DNA of 8,980 bases from an uncultured bacterium (GCA_947071365.1 CAMTFT010000044.1:1-8980); one strand, 5' to 3'. Shown: positions 1-7,093, numbered from the stretch's first letter. The notes: generated by a model not told the origin, from the sequence alone. Numbers and translations: made by a program.

Positions 1-39
1 ATTAAGTCGTCGGCAGCGTCAGATGTGTATAAGAGACAG
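1..39 (+). other. Illumina Nextera i5-side adapter (synthetic, not genomic)
   Basis: Bases 7-20 are TCGTCGGCAGCGTC and 21-39 are AGATGTGTATAAGAGACAG. Together they are the standard Nextera read-1 adapter, ending in the 19-base Tn5 mosaic end. Bases 1-6 (ATTAAG) fit the last six bases of an i5 index; from memory they match index S518 (CTATTAAG). Translated, the mosaic end gives the tell-tale peptide MCIRDR. Genomic sequence begins at base 40, at a Tn5 tagmentation point. Adapter identity is certain; the index name is recalled, not checked. Confidence 0.98.
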
Positions 40-40
40 G

Positions 41-283
41 GGAGGAATTGACCCGGCCAAGCTACAGATGCTGATTTCCATGGCAGAACAGGCGAAGGGC
101 AAAAATCCCAGCGAGCTTCTGCCATTTCTGATGGCAGCCTCCTCCGGGGCCAAAGAGAACAATATGTCCTTCAACTCTTCGGAGACGGATGCGATCATAG
201 AAGTGATGAAGATGGGGAAATCAAAGGAAGAAATTCAGAAAATTGACAGGATCTGCGCGATCATGAAGCAGATCAAAAAATAG
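41..283 (+). CDS. Small hypothetical protein, 5'-truncated (C-terminal 80 residues)
   Basis: An open frame runs from the adapter junction to a TAG at 281-283. The only upstream ATG (base 23) lies in the adapter, so the true start is missing and the first residues MCIRDR are not biological. The 80 genomic residues begin GGIDPAKLQML and end IMKQIKK. They contain no transmembrane segment, no Cys pair and no recognisable catalytic motif. The sequence looks mostly helical, with Met/Lys/Glu-rich segments (LISMAEQAKG, ETDAIIEVMKMG, IDRICAIMKQ) of the kind seen in small cytoplasmic proteins of Clostridia. I do not recognise the family and assign no function. It is convergent with the amidohydrolase genes and followed by a hairpin terminator, so it is probably the last gene of a separate + strand transcript unrelated to the transporter locus. 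Confidence 0.7.
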   Translation, partial: GGIDPAKLQMLISMAEQAKGKNPSELLPFLMAASSGAKENNMSFNSSETDAIIEVMKMGKSKEEIQKIDRICAIMKQIKK

Positions 284-298
284 AGGAAAGATAACAGA

Positions 299-339
299 AG
301 GGAATGGCGCGGACAGTATTTCCGGGCCATTCCCTCTTT
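299..339 (+). terminator. Intrinsic terminator between convergent genes, possibly bidirectional
   Basis: A 10-bp perfect stem (299-308 with 326-335, AGGGAATGGC/GCCATTCCCT) continues after a single G-G mismatch into a 4-bp stem (310-313 with 321-324), closed by a 7-base loop. The + strand is followed by a short, imperfect T run (TCTTTA, 335-340). On the - strand the flanking run is also pyrimidine-rich but poor in T. It starts 16 bases after the stop of the + gene and about 50 bases beyond the stop of the - strand amidohydrolase, so it could end both transcripts. The hairpin is clear; the weak T-tract lowers certainty about intrinsic termination. Confidence 0.65.
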
Positions 340-385
340 ACAGCCATAGTATGTGCTTTTATTATATTCAGGCTTTTACGAGCAT

Positions 386-1888
386 TTAATAATGTCCGCC
401 ATCCCTCCGGTTCTCTTCCATATCGAACCGCGCCTCATCGAAATATATCTTTGTCTGGCCCCATTGCGGTTTCTTCGGCCACGCAAAGGGATGAAGATGG
501 GAAGCTCTCTGCGCCGTCTCCAGCGCCTCCTGCTCTGCCTTCAACAGTATTTCTTCTTCGTTTACGGAAACTGCCCTGCCCTCTCTTAAGACGATCTCGC
601 CATCCACCATGACAAGATCCACGTCTGACGGATGACCATTTCCGACCAGCGTATCAACGATATTGATCCTCGGCATCAGCCTTGGGTTCATCAGATCAAT
701 CGCAATAACATCGGCACGCTTTCCGACCTCCAGAGAACCGATTTCCTTTTCCATGCCAATACATTTTGCCGCATCGATCGTCGTCATCTCCAGCAATTTT
801 TCTGACGGCAGATAGAAATCATCATTCCACGCCCGGCGGAATATCATTTTTGCCCGTTTCATCGCATCGAACATATCAAAACCGGAGGTGAGCATGGAAC
901 CGTCCGTGGTCAGGGCCACCGTTGCTCCCAACTCCAGAAGCTCAATGACCGGCGTACGGTTCACCATCTGGCGCATACCCGGTGCAACGCTCACGTGGGT
1001 GTCTGTTTTTGCAAGGATCAGCGTCTCATCGAAGGACAGACCGGTGCAGTGCTGCAGATGCACATCCGGTCCAAGAAGCGCATGCTCCTTATCCTGATAT
1101 GCCAGATGGATCATACCGCCGAAAGCGTCCGTATGAATTCTGGTGCTGTACTTTTCCGCGATCCTCCTCATTTCCTTTGCCTGGCGCAGATCGTGCTCCG
1201 TGAGCTTCACGCATCGATCTGCCGGTGTCGGTGCAGAAGGATCCACACTTGTCACTACTCCGAACGGCGCTACATACGCACGGGTGCGGTCATTGTTCGC
1301 ATGATTCAGTTCGGAAACGACCGTCTCCAGGCTTTCCAGAACCGTTTCGTAGCTTACCTCCCGCATCTCCCGCTTTCCGTCCACATAACGGCTGAAACGG
1401 TGCGGCCACGGAACGTGGCAGGGGCCTGTGCAGACAATATCCTTTACACCCACCTCAGCGTATGCCTTTGCATTATTCATAGCCGGCACAGGCGAATCGC
1501 ACCGCGGCTGTGAGCCGAGGACACATACTCCGGTAGTAACGCCTGCATGAAGGCGTTCAAGCGCTGAAAGCCTTCCCTCATTATACCAGAACTCATCCGT
1601 TATATAATTTTTATACGTGTGGGTCATGACCGGCATCCAGTAGCTGGTGTCTTCCACGATGGACTTGAAGGCGGAGTGGCCGCCGTGACCGTGTGCGTCT
1701 ATAAAGCCGGGCATTACCACATGATCTTTGCAGTCGATCACTTCTTTTGCACCGTATTTCTGTCCTTCTTCGCTGCTGCCCACAAAGGCAATTTTTCCGT
1801 TTTCTATACCTACAGCGCCATTTTCCAGAACGCGGCGTTCTTCGTCCATGGTGATCACTGTGGCATGGATCAATAATGTATCATACAT
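386..1888 (-). CDS. Amidohydrolase, TrzA/SsnA/AtzA-like (COG0402-type) metal-dependent hydrolase or deaminase
   Basis: This 500-residue cytoplasmic enzyme belongs to the amidohydrolase superfamily branch that deaminates or hydrolyses nitrogen compounds such as guanine, triazines and related heterocycles. Visible landmarks: the small N-terminal beta domain (TLLIHATVITMDEERRVLENG, 4-24), the strand-1 metal motif GFIDAHGH (His66, His68), His252 in RIHTDAF, His280 in LQHC, and Asp329 in LTTDGS. The C-terminal composite-domain motif GSLEVGKRADVIAID spans 384-398. The position usually occupied by the catalytic Glu of HxxE is Ala255 (HTDA), with Asp254 one residue earlier, so the precise chemistry is uncertain. 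A roughly 40-residue tail (HPFAWPKKPQWG onward) extends past the domain. The ATG at 1888 has an AAAGGGG site 9 bases upstream. It lies 22 bases after the stop of the preceding amidohydrolase, indicating co-transcription. Superfamily assignment is firm; the substrate is unknown. Confidence 0.9.
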   Translation of the reverse strand: MYDTLLIHATVITMDEERRVLENGAVGIENGKIAFVGSSEEGQKYGAKEVIDCKDHVVMPGFIDAHGHGGHSAFKSIVEDTSYWMPVMTHTYKNYITDEFWYNEGRLSALERLHAGVTTGVCVLGSQPRCDSPVPAMNNAKAYAEVGVKDIVCTGPCHVPWPHRFSRYVDGKREMREVSYETVLESLETVVSELNHANNDRTRAYVAPFGVVTSVDPSAPTPADRCVKLTEHDLRQAKEMRRIAEKYSTRIHTDAFGGMIHLAYQDKEHALLGPDVHLQHCTGLSFDETLILAKTDTHVSVAPGMRQMVNRTPVIELLELGATVALTTDGSMLTSGFDMFDAMKRAKMIFRRAWNDDFYLPSEKLLEMTTIDAAKCIGMEKEIGSLEVGKRADVIAIDLMNPRLMPRINIVDTLVGNGHPSDVDLVMVDGEIVLREGRAVSVNEEEILLKAEQEALETAQRASHLHPFAWPKKPQWGQTKIYFDEARFDMEENRRDGGHY

Positions 1889-1910
1889 AGATCTGTTCCC
1901 CTTTCACTTT

Positions 1911-3371
1911 CTATTTCATAATCGGGAATGACGGGCGGAACAGCTTTTCTGCTCCGAGATGACGATAATCCCTCTCCACGTAGCCGAGCTTCATCTTGTC
2001 ATAATATTTCTGGCCCTTCGCTTTTATTTCTTCCAGATCGACTCCCTCTATCTGTCGGTCCTTCATAACGACGCGCCCGTTAATGACGGACAGCTTCACA
2101 TCTCTTCCGCTGCCGCACATAAAAATCGTACGGATCGGGTCATCAACAGCTCCCATATGGAAGTCCTCAAGGTCTACAGCGATCATATCCGCCTTGGCTC
2201 CCGGACAGAGACGTCCCAAATCCGTTCTGCCCAGCATTGCAGAACCTCCCAGAGTGACGGCGCGGTATACGTCCGCAAACGTAGAGCCCTCCACCCTGTT
2301 CTCCACAGCCTGGGAAAACATGGATGCTGTTCTCACATTCTGGAAAAAGTCCGGCGGGAATGTATCTGTGCCGATGGCTACGTTGATATTTCTCGCGCGG
2401 TATCGTGCAAAGGAATCCTGGTAATGGCCGCTTCTTCCGATAATGATCGGACAGTAAATGGCTGTGGTGCCGGTTCTGGAGAGAATCGCAAGATCGTCGC
2501 CTTCGTCCTCTACCCATCTCGTCCCCTTCACGATATAGCAATGCGGGATTCCTACATTTTTCCCTAAAAATCCCAGGCTGTCCAGATACTCAACGGGACT
2601 CATCCCGGTCCGCTCTTTGATAAAACGGTACTCGAAGAGGCCCTGTGCGGCATGAAGCTTAATGGGGCATCCCAGCTCTTCGGCGTATTTTTTCGTGCGA
2701 AGAAGATTATCCTGCGTCTGTGTCTCAATTCGTTCCGGCAGCAGCGCTCCGCGGATCAGTCCGTCATACGCTCCGTCATACTTGCGGATGAATTTTACCG
2801 CCCGCTCCAGACCTTCCTCTCCTTCTCCCTCCAGATACCGGACAACCATGGTGCCGTCCGGCCGGACTACATTGAAGCCGCACTGGTAGCTGGGAGACGT
2901 ATAAAGCCGCAGGCCAAGCTTTCCGGCGTGGTGAACACCTGCTTCTTCCTCCTCATACGTATCCGCCCACCTTTTATAATAAGTGGAAGTAATCGGCATT
3001 GCCGTCGTAACACCGTGCATGATCAACTGCGTATAAGCAAACAGTGATTTAAATGCTTCCTCCTCCTGTGTCATCAGCTCGTGCGTGCCTTTTTCAAAAT
3101 ATTCTTCTGAGGGGCTGAGGCTCATACGCATATCGCTGTATGTCTCCGTATGGATAATGTCGTGGTCAATATCGCCCAGAGCATTCAAATCGATAAATCC
3201 CGGCATGATCACTGCATTGCCGGCATCCTCTGTCTTGTCCACCGCTCCCTCATAGCATTTCCCCACATAAACGATCGTGTCGTTCTCATAGACGACCTCG
3301 CCGTCCGGGATTATCACGTGGTCAGTTCCGTCAAACCCAATCACATAAGACCCTTTTATCTTTGTAAGCAT
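1911..3371 (-). CDS. Amidohydrolase-superfamily protein with altered metal-binding motif
   Basis: A 486-residue protein homologous in plan to its downstream neighbour. It has the N-terminal beta domain with the phrase DTIVYVGK (31-38), then VIMPGFID (54-61), MHGVTTA (118-124), KLHAAQG with His240, GIPHC with His277, AIGTDTFPPD with Asp336, and the C-terminal PGAKADMIAVDLED (390-403). The strand-1 HxH metal ligands are absent: after GFID the sequence is LNALGDIDHD, placing Asn63 and Leu65 where His are expected. The HxxE motif reads HAAQ. It may be a specialised subfamily using a single metal or other ligands (Asp67, Asp69 and His70 are nearby), or a non-catalytic partner; I cannot tell which. 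The start is taken at 3371 because AAAGGAG lies 9 bases upstream. The longer frame to 3464 would have to start upstream of and translate through a terminator hairpin. It is 22 bases from the next amidohydrolase gene. Confidence 0.85.
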   Translation of the reverse strand: MLTKIKGSYVIGFDGTDHVIIPDGEVVYENDTIVYVGKCYEGAVDKTEDAGNAVIMPGFIDLNALGDIDHDIIHTETYSDMRMSLSPSEEYFEKGTHELMTQEEEAFKSLFAYTQLIMHGVTTAMPITSTYYKRWADTYEEEEAGVHHAGKLGLRLYTSPSYQCGFNVVRPDGTMVVRYLEGEGEEGLERAVKFIRKYDGAYDGLIRGALLPERIETQTQDNLLRTKKYAEELGCPIKLHAAQGLFEYRFIKERTGMSPVEYLDSLGFLGKNVGIPHCYIVKGTRWVEDEGDDLAILSRTGTTAIYCPIIIGRSGHYQDSFARYRARNINVAIGTDTFPPDFFQNVRTASMFSQAVENRVEGSTFADVYRAVTLGGSAMLGRTDLGRLCPGAKADMIAVDLEDFHMGAVDDPIRTIFMCGSGRDVKLSVINGRVVMKDRQIEGVDLEEIKAKGQKYYDKMKLGYVERDYRHLGAEKLFRPSFPIMK

Positions 3372-3380
3372 CCTCCGTTT

Positions 3381-3387
3381 CTCCTTT
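3381..3387 (-). promoter_or_regulatory. Ribosome binding site that fixes the start of the upstream amidohydrolase
   Basis: On the - strand AAAGGAG is followed by 9 bases (AAACGGAGG) and the ATG at 3371-3369. No comparable site precedes the in-frame ATG at 3464, which lies beyond the terminator hairpin. Translation therefore most likely begins with MLTKIKGSYV. Confidence 0.75.
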
Positions 3388-3411
3388 CTGATGTATTCCA
3401 TCGTATAGTGG

Positions 3412-3453
3412 AAAAACAGGGTGCCAAAGCACCTCCGGCTTTCCTGCACCCTG
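3412..3453 (-). terminator. Intrinsic terminator after the solute-binding protein gene
   Basis: Read on the - strand, CAGGGTGC (3453-3446) pairs with GCACCCTG (3424-3417) in an 8-bp stem. After a small internal loop an inner AAAGC/GCTTT stem (3442-3438 with 3430-3426) closes a 7-base loop. TTTTT (3416-3412) follows directly, the classic Rho-independent layout. It begins 26 bases past the stop of the binding-protein gene and ends 40 bases before the amidohydrolase ATG. It should end, or partly attenuate, the transporter transcript. Expression of the two hydrolases would then need readthrough or a promoter in or near this gap. A weak candidate is TTGGCA at 3427-3422, a 16-base spacer, and TACGAT at 3405-3400, which overlaps the hairpin. 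Confidence 0.85.
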
Positions 3454-3479
3454 CTGTTTCTCATTGAAAAATTTCTTTT

Positions 3480-5027
3480 TTACTCTTCTGCTTCTCCAAA
3501 ATATACCTTGTGGAAGAAGTGGCTTGCTGCCGGTGTCGGTGTGAAGCCCTGAACATCACTTCTTATTCCCAGTACCTGCTGTGTATTCGCGATCGGGATT
3601 ACCGGAAGGTTTTCACGAAGATATTTCTGGATATTCACAAGAATCTCTTCTCTTTCCGGTCCGTCACTTGTAGAACGCTGAGCTTCCAGCATAGCATCCA
3701 GATCCGGGTCACTGTAGAATCCCATGTTGTTCGTCGGGATCTGCTTTGTATGGTACGGTCCAAATACGTTGTTATCCGGCTCAGGGAATCCAACAGCGCC
3801 CCAGCCTACCAGGAACAGCTCTGTCTCGCCTGCGTCTACCATATCGTAGAATGTACCTGACTCGTAGCTCTGGATATCAACGGTAATACCTACCTCTGCC
3901 AGCATGCTCTGAATAATCGTAGCAGCGTTCAGACGGTTCGTATTCTCAGCAGTTGTCAGCTTCAGATGAAGGTCTGATACGCCAGCTTCCTTGAGCAGCT
4001 CTTTCGCCTTCTCAACATCGTATCTGCAATCTGTATCTGAATCATCAAAGTACTTCATAACCGGAGCAACCGTTGTCGGGGAATACTGTGCGTTTCCTCT
4101 CCATACAGCCTCAAGGATCGCATTCTCATCAAGAGCCCAGTCGATTGCCTGTCTTACTCTCACATCATTCAAAGGCTCCTTCGTAACATTCATATCGAGG
4201 TATTCCACAACTGTACTTGATGATTTTACAATTGCCGTATCTTTATTCTTTTCCAGTCTCTCCACATCGTTTGCAGGGATATCAAACGCGATATCAATAT
4301 TGCCGGACTCCAGCTCGATCACACGACTGTTTGCCTCAACGATGGTACGGATCACCAGATTCTTATATGCCGGCTTCTCGCCCCAGTAATCTTCATTTCT
4401 TTCGTAAGTACAGCGGTCATTCTTTTCCCAGGAAACGAACTTGAACGGGCCTGTACCCACCGGATTCTGAGCAGCCTTCTCCGGATCCTCTGTGAATTCC
4501 TTTTCGCTGACAACTACAGCTCCGATATACGGAAGGTATCCTGCCAGCGGTGCAAACGGTTCATGTGTTGCAATAACAATGGTATAATCATCTACAACTT
4601 CACAGTTATCTGCATCAATTGCGGACATAATGTAGGAAACCTTGGCTCCGTCCGGGCCTGTCGCTCTCTTAAGGCTGAAGAGCACGTCATTTGCCGTCAT
4701 CTTTTCGCCATTGTGGAATTTTACATCATCTCTCAGCTTGAACGTCCAGTGCAGATCATCCGTACGTTCCCACTCCGTTGCAAGGAGCGGCTGGATCTCG
4801 CCGTTCTCGTCGTATCTTACCAGCGTCTCATAAACAGGGTTCAGGTTGTTTACACTGCTGGATGTGGAGGATGCGTGTGGATCCAGTGTTGGCGGGTCTC
4901 CTGTAATAGCTACAGTCAGTGTGTCTTTTTCCTCAGCCTTTTTCGATGAACCGCCGCATCCGGTGAGCAAAGATGCCACCAGCGTGGTTGCCAGTAAAAG
5001 ACAGAGCGCTTTTCTCATTTTTTTCAT
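3480..5027 (-). CDS. ABC transporter substrate-binding lipoprotein, family 5 (DppA/OppA-like)
   Basis: This 515-residue extracytoplasmic receptor is tethered to the outer face of the membrane and delivers a solute to the adjacent permeases. The N-terminus is a lipoprotein signal: MKKMRK, a hydrophobic stretch, then the lipobox LLTGC with Cys24 as the predicted lipidated residue, followed by a GGSSKKAEEK linker. The mature protein opens with DTLTVAITGDPPTLDPH (35-51). It carries the family-5 signature WTFKLRDDVKFHNG (94-107) with TANDVLFSLKR (111-121), and NPVGTGPFKF at 188-197. Length is normal for the family. AAGGAG lies 11 bases before the first ATG, favouring that start over Met4. It is the last gene before the terminator and lies 91 bases after the second ATPase gene. 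Family 5 members bind peptides, but also nickel, opines, glutathione and other small compounds, so the ligand is open; the neighbouring amidohydrolases suggest a nitrogenous one. Confidence 0.95.
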   Translation of the reverse strand: MKKMRKALCLLLATTLVASLLTGCGGSSKKAEEKDTLTVAITGDPPTLDPHASSTSSSVNNLNPVYETLVRYDENGEIQPLLATEWERTDDLHWTFKLRDDVKFHNGEKMTANDVLFSLKRATGPDGAKVSYIMSAIDADNCEVVDDYTIVIATHEPFAPLAGYLPYIGAVVVSEKEFTEDPEKAAQNPVGTGPFKFVSWEKNDRCTYERNEDYWGEKPAYKNLVIRTIVEANSRVIELESGNIDIAFDIPANDVERLEKNKDTAIVKSSSTVVEYLDMNVTKEPLNDVRVRQAIDWALDENAILEAVWRGNAQYSPTTVAPVMKYFDDSDTDCRYDVEKAKELLKEAGVSDLHLKLTTAENTNRLNAATIIQSMLAEVGITVDIQSYESGTFYDMVDAGETELFLVGWGAVGFPEPDNNVFGPYHTKQIPTNNMGFYSDPDLDAMLEAQRSTSDGPEREEILVNIQKYLRENLPVIPIANTQQVLGIRSDVQGFTPTPAASHFFHKVYFGEAEE

Positions 5028-5118
5028 AGTCTCTTTTTCTCCTTCTTTTATTTTGGGAAGAGCTTTGGGATATACTCTGCCGCTCTCCCTGCAAACTGTC
5101 TCCGGGACAGCAATGCAT

Positions 5119-6090
5119 TTATTTTTGTGTTTTCAGATGACATGCTACAAAGTGGCTGTTGCCGACATCCTTTAGCTCCGGTTCCTCCTGTCTGCAGCGA
5201 TCCGTAGCATACGGACAGCGGCCTGCGAAACGGCAGCCTCCCGGCAGATTTACCGGGCTTGGCACATCACCCTTCAGAATAATGCGTTCCCTCTGCACTC
5301 CCACCTTCGGGATCGGAATTGCGGACAAAAGCGCCTCCGTATACGGGTGCAGAGAATTGTTAAATATCGTCTTATAATCCGCCAGCTCGACGATCTTACC
5401 GAGATACATAACGCCGATGCGGTTGCTGATATGCTTTACTACGCTTAAGTCATGGGAAATAAACAGATACGTCAGTCCCATGTCCTGCTGAAGACGTTTC
5501 AGAAGGTTGATGATCTGCGCCTGAATACACACGTCCAGAGCAGATACCGGCTCATCCAGCACGACAAATTCCGGATTTACAGAGAGAGCTCTGGCAATTC
5601 CCACACGCTGCCTTCTGCCGCCGTCCAGCTCATGCGGATACGCGTTGATCAGCCTTCTGGAAAGGCCAACCACATCCATCAGCTCACGCACTCTGGCATC
5701 CAGCTTCTTTTTATCTTTTCTGTACTCCTCCATATTCGTCAGCGGCTCCGCAATCAGGTCAAACACGGAAAGCCTCGGATTCAGGCAGGAATACGGGTCC
5801 TGAAATACCATCTGTGCATGTTCGCGGAACTCTTTCATCTGATTTTTGTTGTAGTTCAGTATGTTCGTTCCGTGAAAATTCACTTCTCCGCTGTCCGCAT
5901 CCAAAAGCCGGATGATCGTACGGCCCGTCGTGGATTTTCCACAGCCGGACTCTCCCACAAGTCCCAGCGTCTCGCCTTTATTGATGTAAAAGCTGACATC
6001 ATCCACTGCATGGAGAAGGCCCTTCTTCACATGGAAATATTTTTTCAGATGATTGATCTCCACCAATCTTTCTTCCTGTTTATTCACCAT
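5119..6090 (-). CDS. ABC transporter ATP-binding protein, DppF/OppF-like
   Basis: A 323-residue cytoplasmic ATPase subunit of the importer. It shows Walker A GESGCGKS (46-53), Q-loop Gln97 in VFQDPYS, Walker B VVLDE (176-180), D-loop SALD (183-186) and H-loop His213 in ISHD. The signature loop reads LDGGRRQR (155-162) rather than the textbook LSGGQRQR, so Asp156 replaces the Ser that contacts the nucleotide. The C-terminal oligopeptide-transporter extension holds Cys286, Cys292, Cys299 and Cys317 (spacing x5, x6, x17), the pattern associated with an Fe-S cluster in OppD/DppD-type ATPases. The ATG at 6090 has a near-perfect GAGGAGGT five bases upstream. It overlaps the end of the preceding ATPase gene by 11 bases, which implies translational coupling and assembly as a heterodimer. 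The subunit type is clear; peptide or dipeptide specificity is not. Confidence 0.94.
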   Translation of the reverse strand: MVNKQEERLVEINHLKKYFHVKKGLLHAVDDVSFYINKGETLGLVGESGCGKSTTGRTIIRLLDADSGEVNFHGTNILNYNKNQMKEFREHAQMVFQDPYSCLNPRLSVFDLIAEPLTNMEEYRKDKKKLDARVRELMDVVGLSRRLINAYPHELDGGRRQRVGIARALSVNPEFVVLDEPVSALDVCIQAQIINLLKRLQQDMGLTYLFISHDLSVVKHISNRIGVMYLGKIVELADYKTIFNNSLHPYTEALLSAIPIPKVGVQRERIILKGDVPSPVNLPGGCRFAGRCPYATDRCRQEEPELKDVGNSHFVACHLKTQK

Positions 6091-7075
6091 CTGCTACCTC
6101 CTCATGCTGCTTCTCATATAAAAAGCATCTCGTATAATGCTCACCATCGACAAATGTAATATCCGGCTTTTTGTGTTTGCAGATCTCCATGCAGTTTGGA
6201 CACCGCGGGCTGAAGGAACATCCCTCAATTTTCTCTGTCGGCTCCGGCGGAAGCCCGTGAATCTCTTCCAGCCATTCATCCTCGCTGTCCAGCTTCGGAA
6301 TCGAATTGAACAATCCCTTCGTGTACGGATGACACGGATTGTTGTAAATCTTTTCCACACCGGCATATTCCACGACCTGGCCGGCATACATAATGGCAAC
6401 CTTATCGCAGATCTCTGCGACAATACCAAGATCATGTGTGATCAGGATCATAGAGGTTCCCAGCTTTTCTTTCAATTCCTTGATCAGGCTCATAACCTGT
6501 GCCTGAATCGTCACATCAAGAGCCGTCGTCGGTTCATCGGCAATGATCATCTTCGGACGGCAGGCCAGTGCAATCGCGATGACCACTCTCTGCTTCATTC
6601 CGCCGGAGAACTGATGCGGGTAATCATTGGCACGTTCCCTTCTGATTCCTACCATCTCCAGCAATCCGCATGCTTCCTCGAAAGCATCCTTCTTGTTGAT
6701 ATTCTTGTGAAGACGGATCATCTCCACGATCTGATCCCCCACCTTCATGGAAGGATTCAGGGATGTCATCGGGTCCTGGAAGATCATGGAGATCTCTTCT
6801 CCCAGAATCCCTCTTCGCTCCTTGTCGCTGATCGTCAGCATATTTCTTCCGTCAAAAATGATTTCTCCGGAAGTCACCTTGCCTAATGGCGAGGGAAGTA
6901 ACCCCATAATAGTCAGGGCCGTCGTTGTCTTTCCTGCTCCCGTCTCTCCTACGAATCCCAGCGTTTCCTTTGGACCGATCTCCAGATTCAGGTTGTTTAC
7001 CGCATACACGATACCGTCCTCTGTCTTATATGTAACACTTAAATCTTTGATATCCAGCAATTTTTCTTTTTCCAC
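6080..7075 (-). CDS. ABC transporter ATP-binding protein, DppD/OppD-like
   Basis: This is the first ATPase subunit of the importer, 331 residues from the chosen GTG start (MEKEKLLDIKDLSVTYK). Numbered from a GTG three codons earlier, it has Walker A GETGAGKT (46-53), Q-loop Gln103 in IFQDPMTSLNP, a canonical signature FSGGMKQR (159-166), Walker B IIADE (180-184), TTALD and H-loop His217 in ITHD. The C-terminal extension has HPYTKGLFNSIP and Cys289, Cys295, Cys302 and Cys320 (x5, x6, x17), plus an extra Cys298. This matches the Fe-S-type cysteine pattern of its partner. The GTG at 7075 is preferred over the one at 7084 because the latter lies inside the ribosome binding site. Its stop overlaps the next ATPase start by 11 bases. 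Unlike its partner it has a normal signature loop, so the two composite ATP sites of the pair are probably unequal. Confidence 0.93.
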   Translation of the reverse strand: MEKEKLLDIKDLSVTYKTEDGIVYAVNNLNLEIGPKETLGFVGETGAGKTTTALTIMGLLPSPLGKVTSGEIIFDGRNMLTISDKERRGILGEEISMIFQDPMTSLNPSMKVGDQIVEMIRLHKNINKKDAFEEACGLLEMVGIRRERANDYPHQFSGGMKQRVVIAIALACRPKMIIADEPTTALDVTIQAQVMSLIKELKEKLGTSMILITHDLGIVAEICDKVAIMYAGQVVEYAGVEKIYNNPCHPYTKGLFNSIPKLDSEDEWLEEIHGLPPEPTEKIEGCSFSPRCPNCMEICKHKKPDITFVDGEHYTRCFLYEKQHEEVADGE

Positions 7076-7081
7076 GCTCTG

Positions 7082-7090
7082 CACCGCCTT
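7082..7090 (-). promoter_or_regulatory. Ribosome binding site deciding the GTG start of the DppD-like gene
   Basis: On the - strand AAGGCGGTG matches the anti-Shine-Dalgarno complement AAGGAGGTG at 8 of 9 positions. The in-frame GTG at 7084-7082 is the last three bases of this site and cannot be well spaced from it. The next in-frame GTG (7075-7073) follows the GGCGG core by 8 bases, a normal spacing. The site begins just past the TAA of the upstream permease (7096-7094). Confidence 0.65.
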
Positions 7091-7093
7091 TCA

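Noticed and set aside
1..39. Tn5/IS50-like mosaic end at both window ends, suggesting a transposon
   Set aside because: The mosaic ends are joined to Illumina primer and index sequence, so they come from library preparation and not from a mobile element.
995..1513. Long + strand open frame of 172 codons, with others at 1959-2567, 6137-6886 and 8228-8893
   Set aside because: Each lies wholly or almost wholly antisense to a well-supported gene, has Cys/His/Arg-rich shadow composition and no recognisable domain.
2167..2541. Alternative - strand frame of 124 codons inside the upstream amidohydrolase (and a similar one at 6094-6435 in an ATPase)
   Set aside because: They are out-of-frame overlaps within intact genes, Arg-rich and without a domain; there is no sign of frameshift in the host genes.
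3372..3464. N-terminal extension of the upstream amidohydrolase (31 extra residues from an ATG at 3464)
   Set aside because: It would be translated through the terminator hairpin, lacks a good ribosome binding site, and its sequence (RNSRVQESRRCF) does not resemble an amidohydrolase N-terminus; the ATG at 3371 has a good site.
3575..3600. LCIRDR-like peptide on the + strand, resembling the adapter-derived MCIRDR
   Set aside because: The nucleotides (TGTATTCGCGATCGGG) differ from the adapter and form part of the binding-protein gene on the other strand; the peptide resemblance is coincidental.
5096..5110. CTGTC/GACAG hairpin after the DppF-like gene as a possible terminator
   Set aside because: The stem is only 5 bp and is followed by TTTGCAGGG, not a T run, so it is not convincing as an intrinsic terminator.
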